A stretch of DNA of 64,000 nt from Diploptera punctata (lineage: Eukaryota > Arthropoda > Insecta > Blattodea > Blaberidae): assembly GCA_030220185.1 (NCBI GenBank), contig JASPKZ010007551.1:445436-509435 (forward strand), read 5' to 3'. The translations under genes and the position numbers were made by a program. Below are positions 12,025 to 21,701 of the stretch, in pieces (position 1 is the stretch's first letter; each line of letters starts with the position of its first letter). The notes beneath the pieces were generated by a model. That model had not been told where the DNA came from. It made no database searches and was given only the letters and a program-made list of their open reading frames with translations.

Positions 12025-12330
12025 GCTTTATTTTAGCTGGCAGAGTTAAGGCCATAAGGCCTTCTCTTCCACTCAACCAGAGATTAGTAGAATTATACAA
12101 AAATGACATATTACAATTTTAATATATTATTAAAACACAGACTAAAAAAAATACAATGATGATGTGATCTAATACTAGCTAGTACTAACAAAAACAGGGA
12201 ATATAATAAAATTAAAATTATATAAAATAAAGTAAGTAGCTTCCTAGATATGTGTTGTTAAATAAAATAAAGTGTGAAGTTCATCATTATTCCAGATTGT
12301 TTGAAGGGTTACAAGAATTTGGAAAATTTC
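12025..12330 (-). mobile_element. LINE 3' UTR fragment, Jockey/CR1-like
   Basis: Inverted match to the 3' terminus at 560-620: the block with GGCCTTAACTC and TGGAAGAGAAGGCC is shared, followed by a (ATT)n-like tail at 12010-12030. No coding sequence remains. The upper border is approximate. Confidence 0.5.
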
Positions 12331-12663
12331 GGTTACAAGATTTCAGTAGTCAATCACAGTTTAAAGATCATGGGTTTAAAAACTGGTGCACATCTGCAAA
12401 ATACTGAGCGACAATGATGTGAAGGGCAGAGAAATGTGACAAAGTATAGAATGAGGAAAGCATATTTCATCTGACACCTATCTGAAAACATAAAATTTGT
12501 AATTTACAGATTTTATCAGTATTAGAACCCATTAATAAGTTTTTAGGGTTAAAACTGTTAAAATAATTCCATAGAAACAATTATTGTTAAACTTTCCTAC
12601 ATTTTAGCTCATAAAATTGAATTGTTATTTAATTTGAATAATAAGTAAATTATTCATAGTTAA
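12331..12663. other. Unassigned stretch
   Basis: No feature recognised. Positions 12651-12675 are identical over 25 nt to 21115-21139. Confidence 0.4.
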
Positions 12664-12675
12664 ATATGGGAAATA

Positions 12676-12992
12676 GTCCACCGCTGTGGTCTCGAGGTAG
12701 CGTGCTGCCTTGTTACGCAGCGGGCCCAGGTTCGATCCCCGGTCTGGGCAGTTTTTCTGGGAGAGGGTTTTTCCTCACCTGTAAGACAAATGTCAGGAAA
12801 ACTTTAAGGCCCAAACGGTCCCTGAAATCATATGGCCATCATTATCATCACCATCATCATCATCATCCTTCCGGTGTGGAAAGCAACGGGAAGCTACCAC
12901 ACCTACAATTCCCTAGTAAAGCTGCAAGCATGGCATGGAAATGCTATGATTGCAGTGAAGGACCTGCCTTCAGGCAGAATTACTATGGATGG
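12676..12992 (+). mobile_element. tRNA-derived SINE A, complete with target-site duplication
   Basis: Family A head: CCACCGCTGTGGTCTCGAGG, AGGTAGCGTGCTGCC (A-box region) and GGTTCGATCCCCGG (B box). The family body follows, with a CAT-rich segment at 12838-12868, and the end ...CAGAATTACTATGGATGG. It is flanked by the 12-bp direct repeat ATATGGGAAATA (12664-12675 and 12993-13004), so both ends are exact and the element is 317 bp. The related copies are at 18417, 21702, 22692, 36205, 42655 and 49850. Confidence 0.9.
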
Positions 12993-13017
12993 ATATGGGA
13001 AATAAAATTATGAGGTT

Positions 13018-13244
13018 CTTAATTCGTAAATTAATTAGTTATTTTTACATCTTACCTCATGTATCATGTTTCTTTAAAAAAGGGAACTAGTTTTCGAGAG
13101 AAAAATCTCTCTCATTTTCAACTGGTAGTCATAATGTCGGTTGAAAATGGGAGAGATTTTTCTCTTGAAAACTAGTTCCCGTGTTTAAAGAAACACGAAA
13201 TATGAGGTAAGATGGTAAAAATGACTCATTAATTTACGAATAAG
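13018..13244. repeat. Large near-perfect hairpin (fold-back/MITE-like)
   Basis: The left arm 13018-13122 is the inverted complement of 13140-13244 with only scattered mismatches, around a 17-nt loop (13123-13139). The arms contain GGGAACTAGTTTTC and its complement. There is no coding sequence. It begins about 25 bp after the SINE A copy. It is a palindromic non-autonomous element or a recent inverted duplication. Confidence 0.9.
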
Positions 13245-13434
13245 TAAATTTTTCAAATGATTATATTCAAAAACACAAAAATTAAACCGAAAAAGTTAAT
13301 ACTCAATTCCAATTTTTATTCTTTAATATGCTATTAAGGCTTACTAGGTCAAGCAAAATAAGGCCACACAATGGTGTTAGCTTTTCTCAGTAATTACATA
13401 TATTTTCTCGTCTAACATTCTATTTAGAGATTCT
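13245..13434. other. Short unassigned spacer
   Basis: AT-rich and with no recognised feature. Confidence 0.4.
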
Positions 13435-14312
13435 AAAGGAATTATGGCTGGAAGTAAACATCAATTAAACTAAATATATGGTCACACACAGAAATTCAAT
13501 ATATGATGGAAATGAGCATTAAATGATTAATGAGGGAAATTTTTAAGAAGTGGCTGAAATCAAATACTAGGAACAATAATTACACTCAGGAATGAGGTGC
13601 ACGAAGAAATTAGACAGGCTCAATTCTGGAAATGCATGCTATTATGCATTACAGAGACTTTTGCCAACCCAACTGCTCTATAAAAAAAACTGAAAATATA
13701 TAAAGCAGTTATTCTCCAAATTATATGGTTGCGAAACATGGACTCCTGGTTAACCCTATTAAAGCTAATTGATATTGGGGCAATAATGGATCACTAAAAA
13801 CCTTAAGGGAGGGGACAAAGATTATGAGTATTTGAGAATAAATATCTTAGGAACATTTTTGGAGCAAACAAATACAAAGAGGTAGGTAAATGGAGATACG
13901 CTACTAATTCAATAATGTATCACTAAAAAACTTTAATGGAGGACAGAAGATTATGAGTGTTTGAAAATAAATTTAAGAAATTTTTTGGACTAAAGATATA
14001 CAAAGAGCCTGGTGAATGGAGAAGACTATAATACAGTGATCTACTTGACGTTTAACGGAAACGACATGTAATAACAATATGTTCATGTCTCGTAGACTGT
14101 GAAGGACACAAATGGGGAATGAAAGAGGAGCATGGAAACTCCTTGTAGGAAAACCAAAGTGAAAGCACCTAAGCTAGGCAAAGAATGAGGTGGGAGAATA
14201 ACCATGATATGAAAGAGGTAAATTATGCAACAGATGATTGGAAAATGTTGGCTTAGGATAGGGATGCATGGAGGGCAGGTATGAACCTATGGGTTCAATA
14301 CTGCCAGTGACT
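13435..14312 (+). mobile_element. Degenerate LINE (RTE-like) copy
   Basis: Plus-strand member of the 2336-4085 family. GGAAGTAAACATCAATTAAA at 13450, the region of the LYGCETW block at 13715-13745 and the 3' terminus with ACCTATGGGTTCAATACTGC at 14285-14304 all match. Segments around 13795-13850 and 13920-13990 resemble each other (CACTAAAAA..TTAA.GGAGG), an internal duplication. No frame survives. Confidence 0.7.
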
Positions 14313-15030
14313 TAGATAGTTAGCACAGTTGATGAATCGTTTAGATGAACAAAAATTGAAGTGAATAATTCCTTTATCAGTTCTAAAAAATAAGACTTAC
14401 AAGATGCTTCTCTGCTTCTTTCTTGCTTTTTCTTAATTATGGTGACATTTTGTTCTGTACATAACACTCAAGATAATGCAGCTTGGTTTTTGAAATCTGT
14501 TTACAAATAATGCATAAAAAATATTAGCCTAGAACTTTTGTTGACGAAAGGATTCTACTAAAACTAAGTACACAAGACAATCTTGAATGTACCCTATGTT
14601 CCACTAATTTTTCACATTGTATCACTATTATTATTAACACAAACTTCCTCTAATAAGCTCCATGTTGTACTAACTAATTTATAAAGCTGTTTTCTACCAT
14701 GCCCTGGGTTGCACTAAATGAAAGAGAAAAAAAAATTATTAACTGAATCTATTGTTCCAAATAATTAATTAATGATAACCGTCAATCTATGTGGTTAGTT
14801 TTAGTAGAATTCGATCCTTAATAAATAAACTTTTAATTTTTTTTGTATTATTTGTAAACAGACTGCCAAAATCAGCCTATATTATATTCAATGTTATGTA
14901 ACAAATCAGTTGATATTTACGTTTTGCTCAAAATTAGAAACTTATCAAAGTGAAACCTCAAGGGAAAAAAAAGGAAAGAAAAAGACTGATGTCTGGTGGA
15001 AAAAAAGTTTTTTTTTTAATTCCAACAAAT
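14313..15030. other. Unassigned AT-rich stretch
   Basis: Nothing recognisable. If the EXT1 gene extends leftwards, as its donor site predicts, this lies in its first intron. Confidence 0.4.
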
Positions 15031-15034
15031 ATCA

Positions 15035-15230
15035 TAGCGGCTCCATGTCACAAGCAGTTAGATGCTCACCTCTCACCCCTGGGATCTTGAGTTCGTGTCT
15101 TGGTCACTCCACGTGGGAGTCATGATGGATGAATCAGAATTGGACAGGTTTTTCTCAGGGTTTCTCCCATTTTCCCCTGCCATAAATTTCATTCTACCAT
15201 TTTTCCACAATCATCTCATTCATTTATTTT
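15035..15230 (+). mobile_element. Diverged tRNA-related SINE
   Basis: A tRNA-like head (AAGCAGTTAGATGCTCACC, then GAGTTCGTGTCTTGG) is followed by a pyrimidine-rich body (GGTTTTTCTCAGGGTTTCTC). No second copy was seen in this window, so the borders are tentative. Confidence 0.4.
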
Positions 15231-15233
15231 CAA

Positions 15234-15420
15234 TAATAATAGTAGTAACAAGAATTAATTGTTATCTCAATCAAAAAATTAATTTATTAAGTCGACGTTT
15301 CAATCTCCTTGTGTTCTAAATGTCTTGAAAATTGTCACACAAGGAGATTGAAACATTGACTTAATAAATTAATTTTTTGACTGAGATAATGATTAATTAT
15401 CGTTATTATTACTATTATTA
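15234..15420. repeat. Fold-back inverted repeat
   Basis: The arms 15234-15313 and 15338-15420 are inverted complements (left arm TTTCAATCTCCTTGTG, right arm CACAAGGAGATTGAAA) around a 24-nt loop. They are mostly A+T with a few mismatches. It lies about 580 bp downstream of the EXT1 exon on the gene's sense strand, that is in its first intron. Confidence 0.85.
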
Positions 15421-15996
15421 ACTACTCTCAGAGAATAATATTTAACAAACATATTAAATATAATTTATTTTCATCTGCCCCTGTGATGGTGTGTCAAGCA
15501 TGATTAGCAGCATCTTGTTATTCACAGACCTTCAACGTAAGGGGATTCATTGCATCTCAACCTCAACCCAATCCTGTGTCAGATACTAGTTGAGCTTTTT
15601 TACAGATAATGTCCGCAATGTTTGTTCAGACGAACAATTCTTGCCAACAAACTGTATAACTGCCAATTAAACTGTATAATTAGCAAACTTAAAAATGAAA
15701 CAGAATAACATGTTTCCTGTTCGAAGAATAATCTCTAGCTGTTTTCAGTAGTCTCAAATTTTAGATGAATGTAACTACAAATCATTAGCCTTAAAATACC
15801 ATGCTATTATACTGAAGATGCTCTAACTAAAAATTAATGCAACAATTAAATTAGTTGGTTACAATTGTTTTTTTAATATTAGAAGGTAGTAAATAATTGT
15901 TGCATTTGTTCGTTCCCATTATTTAGTTAGAACATACTGAATATAGTGATATCAAATAACAGATACAATTAATATTGTGTCTGACATAATAAATAC
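15421..15996 (-). other. Start of EXT1 intron 1
   Basis: The GT of the donor occupies 15996-15995 on the minus strand (AG|GTATTT). Nothing else is recognised until the hairpin at 15234-15420. The intron's far end was not located. Confidence 0.6.
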
Positions 15997-16922
15997 CTGT
16001 CATATTCAGCATTGTCTTCATCACACCGTTCATCTTTTAACTCCTTCCAGCTCTTTCCGTGACGGCATGTTGTCACTAACACTATATCCTTTTCATTGTG
16101 AAGATGGTACAAAGAGTTACGTGTTTCCGACCCAATCCCATGAACATAACGTTTTCCTTTAAATGCAAGTAAGTACTTCTTAGACACTGGAAAATTGTTA
16201 GTAGTAACAAATCCAGATTCACCCCCTTTTTCAGGATGATTTTTATGAAATAAGGGAATAGAAACATCAAACCCTGGTCTGAAGTTCGTTACCGACATGC
16301 TCGCTTTTGCTAAAATAGCCATACCAGGGTCAAAACCTAAACTATCTTCAGCATAATCAGGCCATGTCCCAGAATAAAGATTAAATATGACATGATTTCT
16401 CCCTTCATTCCATAGTCTCAACTTTTGTAATCGAGCTGGAACATTTCGAACATAATCAGATGAAAGAGTATCTCTATCTAATGTATCAATACCTAAAACG
16501 AATAAGCAAGCTTGACTAGGATCTGATGTATAGTATCTTGACTCCTGAATCACATTTAACACTTTTTGATATGATGGACTTGGGGTTAGAATAGTTGCAG
16601 TTTCTGATTCTTCAGACTGGGGGTAAATGTAAACTTTAAATTCACCACGACATTTACTAAAATCAAAACAAGTTTCCATTCGACACTTCTGATTGCTATT
16701 AACGGTATTGCTCGCCCATTTTTGTGTCCCACCGGTCCGTCTTAAATGGGGCGATGATTCCAAATCACGGTCATAAAATTGTTCGTTTATATCAACATAC
16801 GTAGGAAGATTTTCATAGGGTAATCGTGCACTTTCACTCTTCAATCGGTATCCACCAAAATAACAATAAGCTAGAAAAGCACATGACAATAATACTAATA
16901 GATATCTTTTCTTCGCCTGCAT
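15997..16922 (-). CDS. EXT1: Exostosin-1 (heparan sulfate co-polymerase), first coding exon
   Basis: EXT1 (Drosophila tout-velu) is a Golgi type II membrane glycosyltransferase that, with EXT2, builds the alternating GlcA/GlcNAc chain of heparan sulfate. The exon encodes 308 codons plus two bases. It starts MQAKKRYLLVLL, the same opening as vertebrate EXT1, with one membrane segment at residues about 6-25. Then come a stem, the cysteine motif CRMETCFDFSKC (about residues 80-91) and the exostosin/GT47 domain from FKVYIYPQ onwards, with DPSQACLFVLGIDTLDRD, NLYSGTWPDY and FRPGFDVSIPLF. The C-terminal GT64 domain is not in this exon. The ATG (16922-16920) sits in CAAAATG, a good insect start context. 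The codons just upstream stay open to a TAA with no other ATG. The exon ends in codon 309 at a GT donor (15996), phase 2, as I recall for human exon 1. The frame is intact and unlike the decayed repeats around it. Confidence 0.95.
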
Positions 16923-17410
16923 TTTGTAACACAAATTTGTATTTAGAACACTGTTACACACTTATTCATGTCATGGTTAGAACTATTACTGTATTATGGG
17001 AACGTTATGGATAATATAATAAAGGAACTTGGACATAACCTCAAATGTTACTGTCATCTTCAGCATCTTTTTCACGCCATCTTACTGATTTCTCTGTACC
17101 CTCCTCCTTCTCAAATGTTGTGGGCAGAGTCGATATGGTATACAATAACCACGCGCATCTTCCATTCATTCACACACTGAAGCTATCACACGATTTAAAA
17201 AACTGTGCACATAAATAAGAACTTTGCATCGTAAACATGTCATCTATAAAGAACACACAAGCTAAAATGACCCGCCTCCCACCATTTCCAAAGAAAGTTT
17301 GCCAGCTGCGATTCACTTCTGCCGTACCGACCGTCATTACGGCGGCAGTGCTGCCATTTTGCGGACAATCGAGCAACTTATAGTAAAACTGACTATCGCG
17401 TTCCGCTACA
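16923..17410 (-). promoter_or_regulatory. Probable EXT1 5' UTR and promoter region
   Basis: This is the sequence directly upstream of the EXT1 start. Positions 17255-17370 are clearly richer in G+C and CpG than the surroundings. On the minus strand they contain CAAAATGGCAGC, resembling the YY1/Pleiohomeotic-type AANATGGCGGC element common in TATA-less housekeeping promoters. No convincing TATA box was seen. The transcription start and any 5' UTR intron cannot be fixed from sequence alone. Confidence 0.4.
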
Positions 17411-17539
17411 ATTAACCCGCGATATTTAAATGTGAATATTGAAAAGTAATTATAAATATTGCATAGTTTTTCTAATATTTCATGTAGTGTTTATATTACT
17501 TATTACACATAACATTTAAACGAAAAATACAATATTACC

Positions 17540-17650
17540 GAACAAGTTGCACAGACGGTAGCGATTTAGACTCATATTTGAAAGGTCCCAGGTTTAAATC
17601 TCGTTGCCGACTAACTTGAGATTTTTCCTGATTTTTTCTGTCATCAAATC
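17540..17650 (+). mobile_element. tRNA-like SINE head, degenerate
   Basis: ACGGTAGCGATTTAGACTC followed by CCCAGGTTTAAATCTCG resembles an A box and a B box about 35 bp apart. The body is unrecognisable. It may be an old SINE or a tRNA pseudogene. Confidence 0.4.
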
Positions 17651-17814
17651 AAATTATGCACTGGAATTTAATTTCTAGGATTCATATCAATATATTAATA
17701 ATTTCATAGTATCGTAAAAAATAAACTTGACAAATATTAAATCATCTACAAATAAGTGAAATAAAAATACAACAGTAATTAAAGAACAGTGACGTTGTTA
17801 TTGTTATTTTTATT

Positions 17815-18122
17815 CAATGCCCGAGGTTGTCATTTCGACATTTCTCTGGTGTTTTCTACTGACATTGGCTTATTTGTAACCCACTTCTGAAGTTGGGGTA
17901 TCTAGAAGGCGGAGTTACGTTACCTCGATGGTATGATGGCTGATAAATAATAATGAAGCGCCAGGAGAGTTCTTAACCTAAACTTAACCTAAATTCCAGA
18001 CCATGGGTAACCAGAGGAATGATTACCTTTTAAGGGAAATGTCCTATGATTTGACAGGGAATCGAATCCGGGACCTTATGAACAGTAGTCTGAAATGCTG
18101 ACCGCTAGCCCACGAGGTTGGT
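17815..18122 (-). mobile_element. tRNA-derived SINE C
   Basis: Full copy of the 8167-8465 family: head near 18122 (AACCTCGTGGGCTAGCGGTC, then a GGATTCGATTCCC B box), and the body end at TGTCGAAATGACAACCTCGG near 17830. The stretch CTTAACCTAAA is duplicated near 17978-17990. The head abuts the long ATT tract. Confidence 0.8.
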
Positions 18123-18238
18123 TATTATTATCATCATCATCATTACTATTATTATTGTTATTATTATAATCATTATTGTTATAATAATAATAATTATTAT
18201 TATTATTATTACTATTACTATTACTATTATTATTACTA

Positions 18239-18269
<31 letters not shown>

Positions 18270-18320
18270 TACTATTACTATTACTATTACTATTACTATT
18301 ACTATTACTATTACTATTAC

Positions 18321-18416
<96 letters not shown>
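18123..18416. repeat. Long (ATT)n/(ACTATT)n microsatellite
   Basis: Nearly 300 bp of trinucleotide and hexanucleotide repeats. The poly-isoleucine/valine frames read through it (18105-18566) are artefacts. Confidence 0.95.
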
Positions 18417-18743
18417 GTCCACCGCTGTGGTCTCGAGGTAGTGTGCAGCCTTGTCACCCAGCGGGCCCGGGTTCGATCCTCGGTCGGGGCAGTTTTTCTG
18501 GGTGAGGTTTTTATCGGAGTTTTTTCTCATATGTAAGTCAAATGTCAGGAAAACTTTAAGGCCCAAACGGTCCCCGAAATCATATGACCATCATCATCCT
18601 TATCATTATCATCATCATCATCCTTCATCGGTGTGGAAAGCAACGGGAAGCTACCACACCTACAATTCCCTAGTAAAACTGCAAGCATAGCATCAAATGC
18701 AATGATTGCAGTGAAGGACCTGCCTTCGAGCAGAATTACTATG
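18417..18743 (+). mobile_element. tRNA-derived SINE A inside an (ATT)n tract
   Basis: Head CCACCGCTGTGGTCTCGAGG, B box GGTTCGATCCTCGG, body with TGTCAGGAAAACTTTAAGGC, and end CAGAATTACTATGAA. It is bounded on both sides by ATT repeats, so it probably inserted into an existing tract. Confidence 0.85.
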
Positions 18744-18744
18744 A

Positions 18745-18821
<77 letters not shown>

Positions 18822-18822
18822 C
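18744..18822. repeat. (ATT)n microsatellite
   Basis: About 26 ATT units directly after the SINE A 3' end. Confidence 0.95.
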
Positions 18823-19014
18823 ATTGATCCAATGAAGAAAAATACACCTAAAATTCAATTACTATTTTTCAGCAATCAGATAACTTGATAAAATAGAACG
18901 TGGAAAAATATATAAATTTAATCCCGACAGTAAATTTATTATTAGAATAAAACACATTTTTAACACTTCAGGAATCTTCAATATTATTAATAAATTGTTA
19001 TAAATGTTTTTATT

Positions 19015-19165
19015 TTACAATGCCACCAAGTTGTTTTACATTTCTTGCATTCTCTCCTGTTATTAGCGAAACTGTAACTCACTTGTGAAATTGGAGCTTC
19101 TGGAATATGAGTTGGTTACCCTAAATGACGGGTGATAAATGATAACGAAGTATCACGAGAGACTT
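19015..19165 (-). mobile_element. SINE C fragment
   Basis: Body and 3' half of family C (GGTGATAAATGATAACGAAG and the TTCTCTCCTGTTATTAGC-like segment on the plus strand). The tRNA-like head is missing. Confidence 0.6.
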
Positions 19166-19173
19166 TAAATTTA

Positions 19174-19325
19174 AACTCCAACTCCATGGTGCGACAGGCC
19201 TAGAAGGTCCTTGGCCTACCAGTCGGGGACTGGCCTCACATCCACTTGTGTTAATCACAGAGGTAGACGATCATCCAGCCAATATAGGGGAGACATGTGA
19301 TCTTCCTGCTGCTGGTCATCAGACA
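19174..19325 (-). mobile_element. SINE D fragment joined to SINE C
   Basis: The family D 3' half (GCGACAGGCCTAGAAGG, AGAGGTAGACGATCATC on the plus strand) lies directly beside the SINE C fragment. The rest to about 19500 is not matched. Confidence 0.6.
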
Positions 19326-19600
19326 TCCATCCATCAACATCATGATCAACTTACTTTCTACTGGCTAACTAGCCGGGACAAATGGATTGTTGTCTTGGAA
19401 CTCGGGGTCCACTTAATCAGTGGGCCGAAGAATTGCTCACCACCTGCTATTTTAATAGCAGGTCGCAGGAATTTTCACTCTACGCTAAGTGTTTTGCCAA
19501 TTTAAGAGTTAAAATATGTTAGCGCTAATTCTATGTAGCATAGCAATACTGGAAATACAAAATAATATAAAGATAAATAATTGGATTTCATTTACTTATA

Positions 19601-20986
19601 CAGGAAACGAAACAACGTGTAACTTGTGTTTAAATAAACTTACGAACATGAAACTAGTTCTAATGGAAAGATAAACCCAAAACCTTACGGATGTTTAATG
19701 TGAGATCCGTTGGTAAAACGACACATATCAAGCCTGTAGTCCATTTCCGCCCAGGAACGTTGTGGCATTTCATGGTCAACTGTTTCGATGGTTGCTGTGA
19801 TGCGCCCCCTTAGAACAAGGACGGTCTATTCATGGTCAACTGTTTCGATGGCTGCTGTGATGCGCCCTCTTAGATCAAGGACGATCTATGGAAGAGGCTT
19901 GTACACAAGATATTTGGCATAACCCCACAAAAGAAAGTCTGGAGTATGAGTTAGTAAAGAAAGTATGAGGTCTGGAGAACGCGGAGGCCAAGGAAAAAGT
20001 TCATCGTCATTACCAACACGGCCAATCCATCGGTTCGGTAGTCTGGTGATGAGCTCCAATCTGACGTCATTATGAAAATGAGGCGGTGCGCCGTCCTGTT
20101 GAAAGATCACGTTGGCATTTCCTGTTTCAGCTGAGGCAGGAGCCATTGTTGTAGCATATTCAGGTACTCACATCCTGCAATTGTTTTATCTACAAAGAAG
20201 AACGGGCCGTACACTTTCTGCAGGCTTAAAGCGCATAATACATTCACTTTAGGAGATTCGCGGACATTCTGCACGTACGTATTGGGTTTTTCCGACCCCC
20301 AGATTCTAACGTCATGTTTGTTCATTTTACCTGAAAGATGGAACGTGCACTCGTCACTAAACACTATGGGTTCGAAAAACCCATCAGTTTCCATGAGAGT
20401 CTGCATATTCTCACAGAAAGTACGACACACCATTTTATCTTCTTCCTTTAAGAACAGTAGCATCTGCTTCAAGCGTTTACGCTGAACTTTCCATACGGTG
20501 GATTTAGGGATCTGCAGCTTCCTACTAGTTGCAATGGTTGTTTTTTGAGGACTACGTGTAAAAGATTCACGAATCCGGTCTACAGCTGTCTTACTTACAG
20601 CCGGGGCGTCCAGAAGATTTCCTCCTATAGATGCATCCTCTTGTCGTAAAATCAGATTATCACTTACGAATTGAAGGACCACTGGGTGGATCTTCACCAA
20701 ATTTTGTTCCAAAATGTCGTTGAACAACAATTACAGATTGATGAACATGATAATCCAGAACACAGAACGCTCGCTTATCCTCAATACCAGTCATTTACTC
20801 ACCTTCAACAATACGCAATGTTGTATGTAATTATACGTCATTGTTGCCAACTGTGCCAACTGTGATACTATAACCAAAACGTTTTGAGTTTCTCTTTCCA
20901 TTAGTAGTATTTTCATGTTTGTAAGCTTATTTATGTGCAAGTTTACACGTGTTCGAAAACCCGAAAGAGCATTTGTGGGAACCCTG
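19601..20986 (-). mobile_element. Tc1/mariner-superfamily DNA transposon, decayed
   Basis: It is flanked by TA (19599-19600 and 20987-20988). The ends are inverted repeats of about 65 bp: the left part near 19611-19665 complements 20897-20955 (for example AACATGAAA..TA.T..TAATGGAAAG). The right terminus reads CAGGGTTCCCAC inwards. The left end keeps CAGG, then has lost about 30 bp. A transposase remnant fills the interior. Confidence 0.85.
19690..20794 (-). pseudogene. Mariner/Tc1-type DDD transposase remnant
   Basis: A transposase cuts its element out and pastes it into TA sites. The remnant starts at an ATG at 20794 (MTGIEDKRAF), which shifts frame before 20730. Then 20730-20107 reads a helix-turn-helix N-terminal half and the first catalytic Asp in VFSDECTFHLSG. 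A frameshift near 20107-20146 leads to FQQDGAPPHFH (second Asp), and PWPPRSPDL (third Asp) follows 40 residues later. After that, an insertion near 19937-19960 breaks the LWGY block, and a 60-bp tandem duplication (about 19768-19827 and 19828-19887) repeats the GRITAAIETVDHE region. The C-terminus reads WAEMDYRLDMCR near 19730-19760. At least two frameshifts make it inactive. Confidence 0.85.
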
Positions 20987-21144
20987 TATTTTAAATAGCA
21001 TTTTAAAAAAAACTATGTAATATTATTTCAAACCAAATAGAAGAAAACAATTAACAGGGACCCTAATCTGTGCAATAAAAATGAAAGCAAAGGAGTTTGT
21101 AAACTCAAGTGTAATATTCATAGTTAAATATGGGAAATAATTTA
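20987..21144. other. Short unassigned spacer
   Basis: It holds a 25-nt string at 21115-21139 identical to 12651-12675. Otherwise unremarkable. Confidence 0.4.
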
Positions 21145-21560
21145 TTCAAGTTTAATAATTGTGACATGTTTTATATCGGCAGAATCGCCAGAAATTTTAA
21201 CACCAGATTCAATTAAAATTTTAGAGACTTCATTAACAGCTAGGAAAAATCAAGCTTTGCTAAGCATATCATAGAATCAGGTCATCAATTTAACAAAATC
21301 GTTAATACAATGCCAATCCAGCACAATGAAAATATTAACTATAAAATCAACATCCTTGAATACATTGAAACCTTAAAAGAAGCAGAGAACACATCCAAAG
21401 ACCTGAACCCGCTGATATTAAAGTCTATGAAAAAAGAAGTATCATTGTATTTGCTGATGATGGAAGATTGTCCTAAAAATAGTATTATTGTAATTGCTTA
21501 TTATGAAAGACTGTCTTCTGAAAGCCCTACTTTATTTAATGTTAGCGAAGTTTTCTAAAC
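21145..21560 (+). pseudogene. Penelope-like element GIY-YIG endonuclease remnant
   Basis: Penelope-like elements carry a reverse transcriptase followed by a GIY-YIG nuclease. Here 21157-21180 reads NCDMFYIG, the start of that nuclease, then ARNFNTRF and a stop. After a frameshift come SSFAKHIIESGHQF (the conserved H..E.GH segment) and INILEYIETLKEAENT, with the Glu typical of the domain. The last part is open to 21558. The upstream reverse transcriptase is absent. I know the motif order from the family; I see no terminal repeats. Confidence 0.7.
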
Positions 21561-21701
21561 AGAAGTTTTAGTTGAGGACGACCGATACATTAGGTACGAA
21601 TTTTAAACTTGTAATATTTTAATGAATAACCTCAATGATGTATGGAATGCGAACCCGCTGTGTACGATGCACCAATATTACGTGTACAGTACATATATAT
21701 A

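Noticed and set aside
12676..12760. SINE heads as functional tRNA genes
   Set aside because: The A and B boxes are present, but the 3' acceptor half is replaced by a family-specific body repeated in several copies.
15969..15996. Last codons of the EXT1 open frame as coding
   Set aside because: The residues after DNAEYD are intron read-through; a GT donor at 15996-15995 matches the conserved exon end.
16923..16961. Upstream extension of EXT1 to 16961
   Set aside because: The extra 13 codons would start at GTG right after a TAA. The first in-frame ATG, with a good context and the conserved MQAKKRY start, is at 16922.
18105..18566. 153-codon minus frame rich in Ile/Val and the opposite 107-codon frame
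   Set aside because: It is a translation of the (ATT)n/(ACTATT)n tract plus the SINE A head; no protein evidence.
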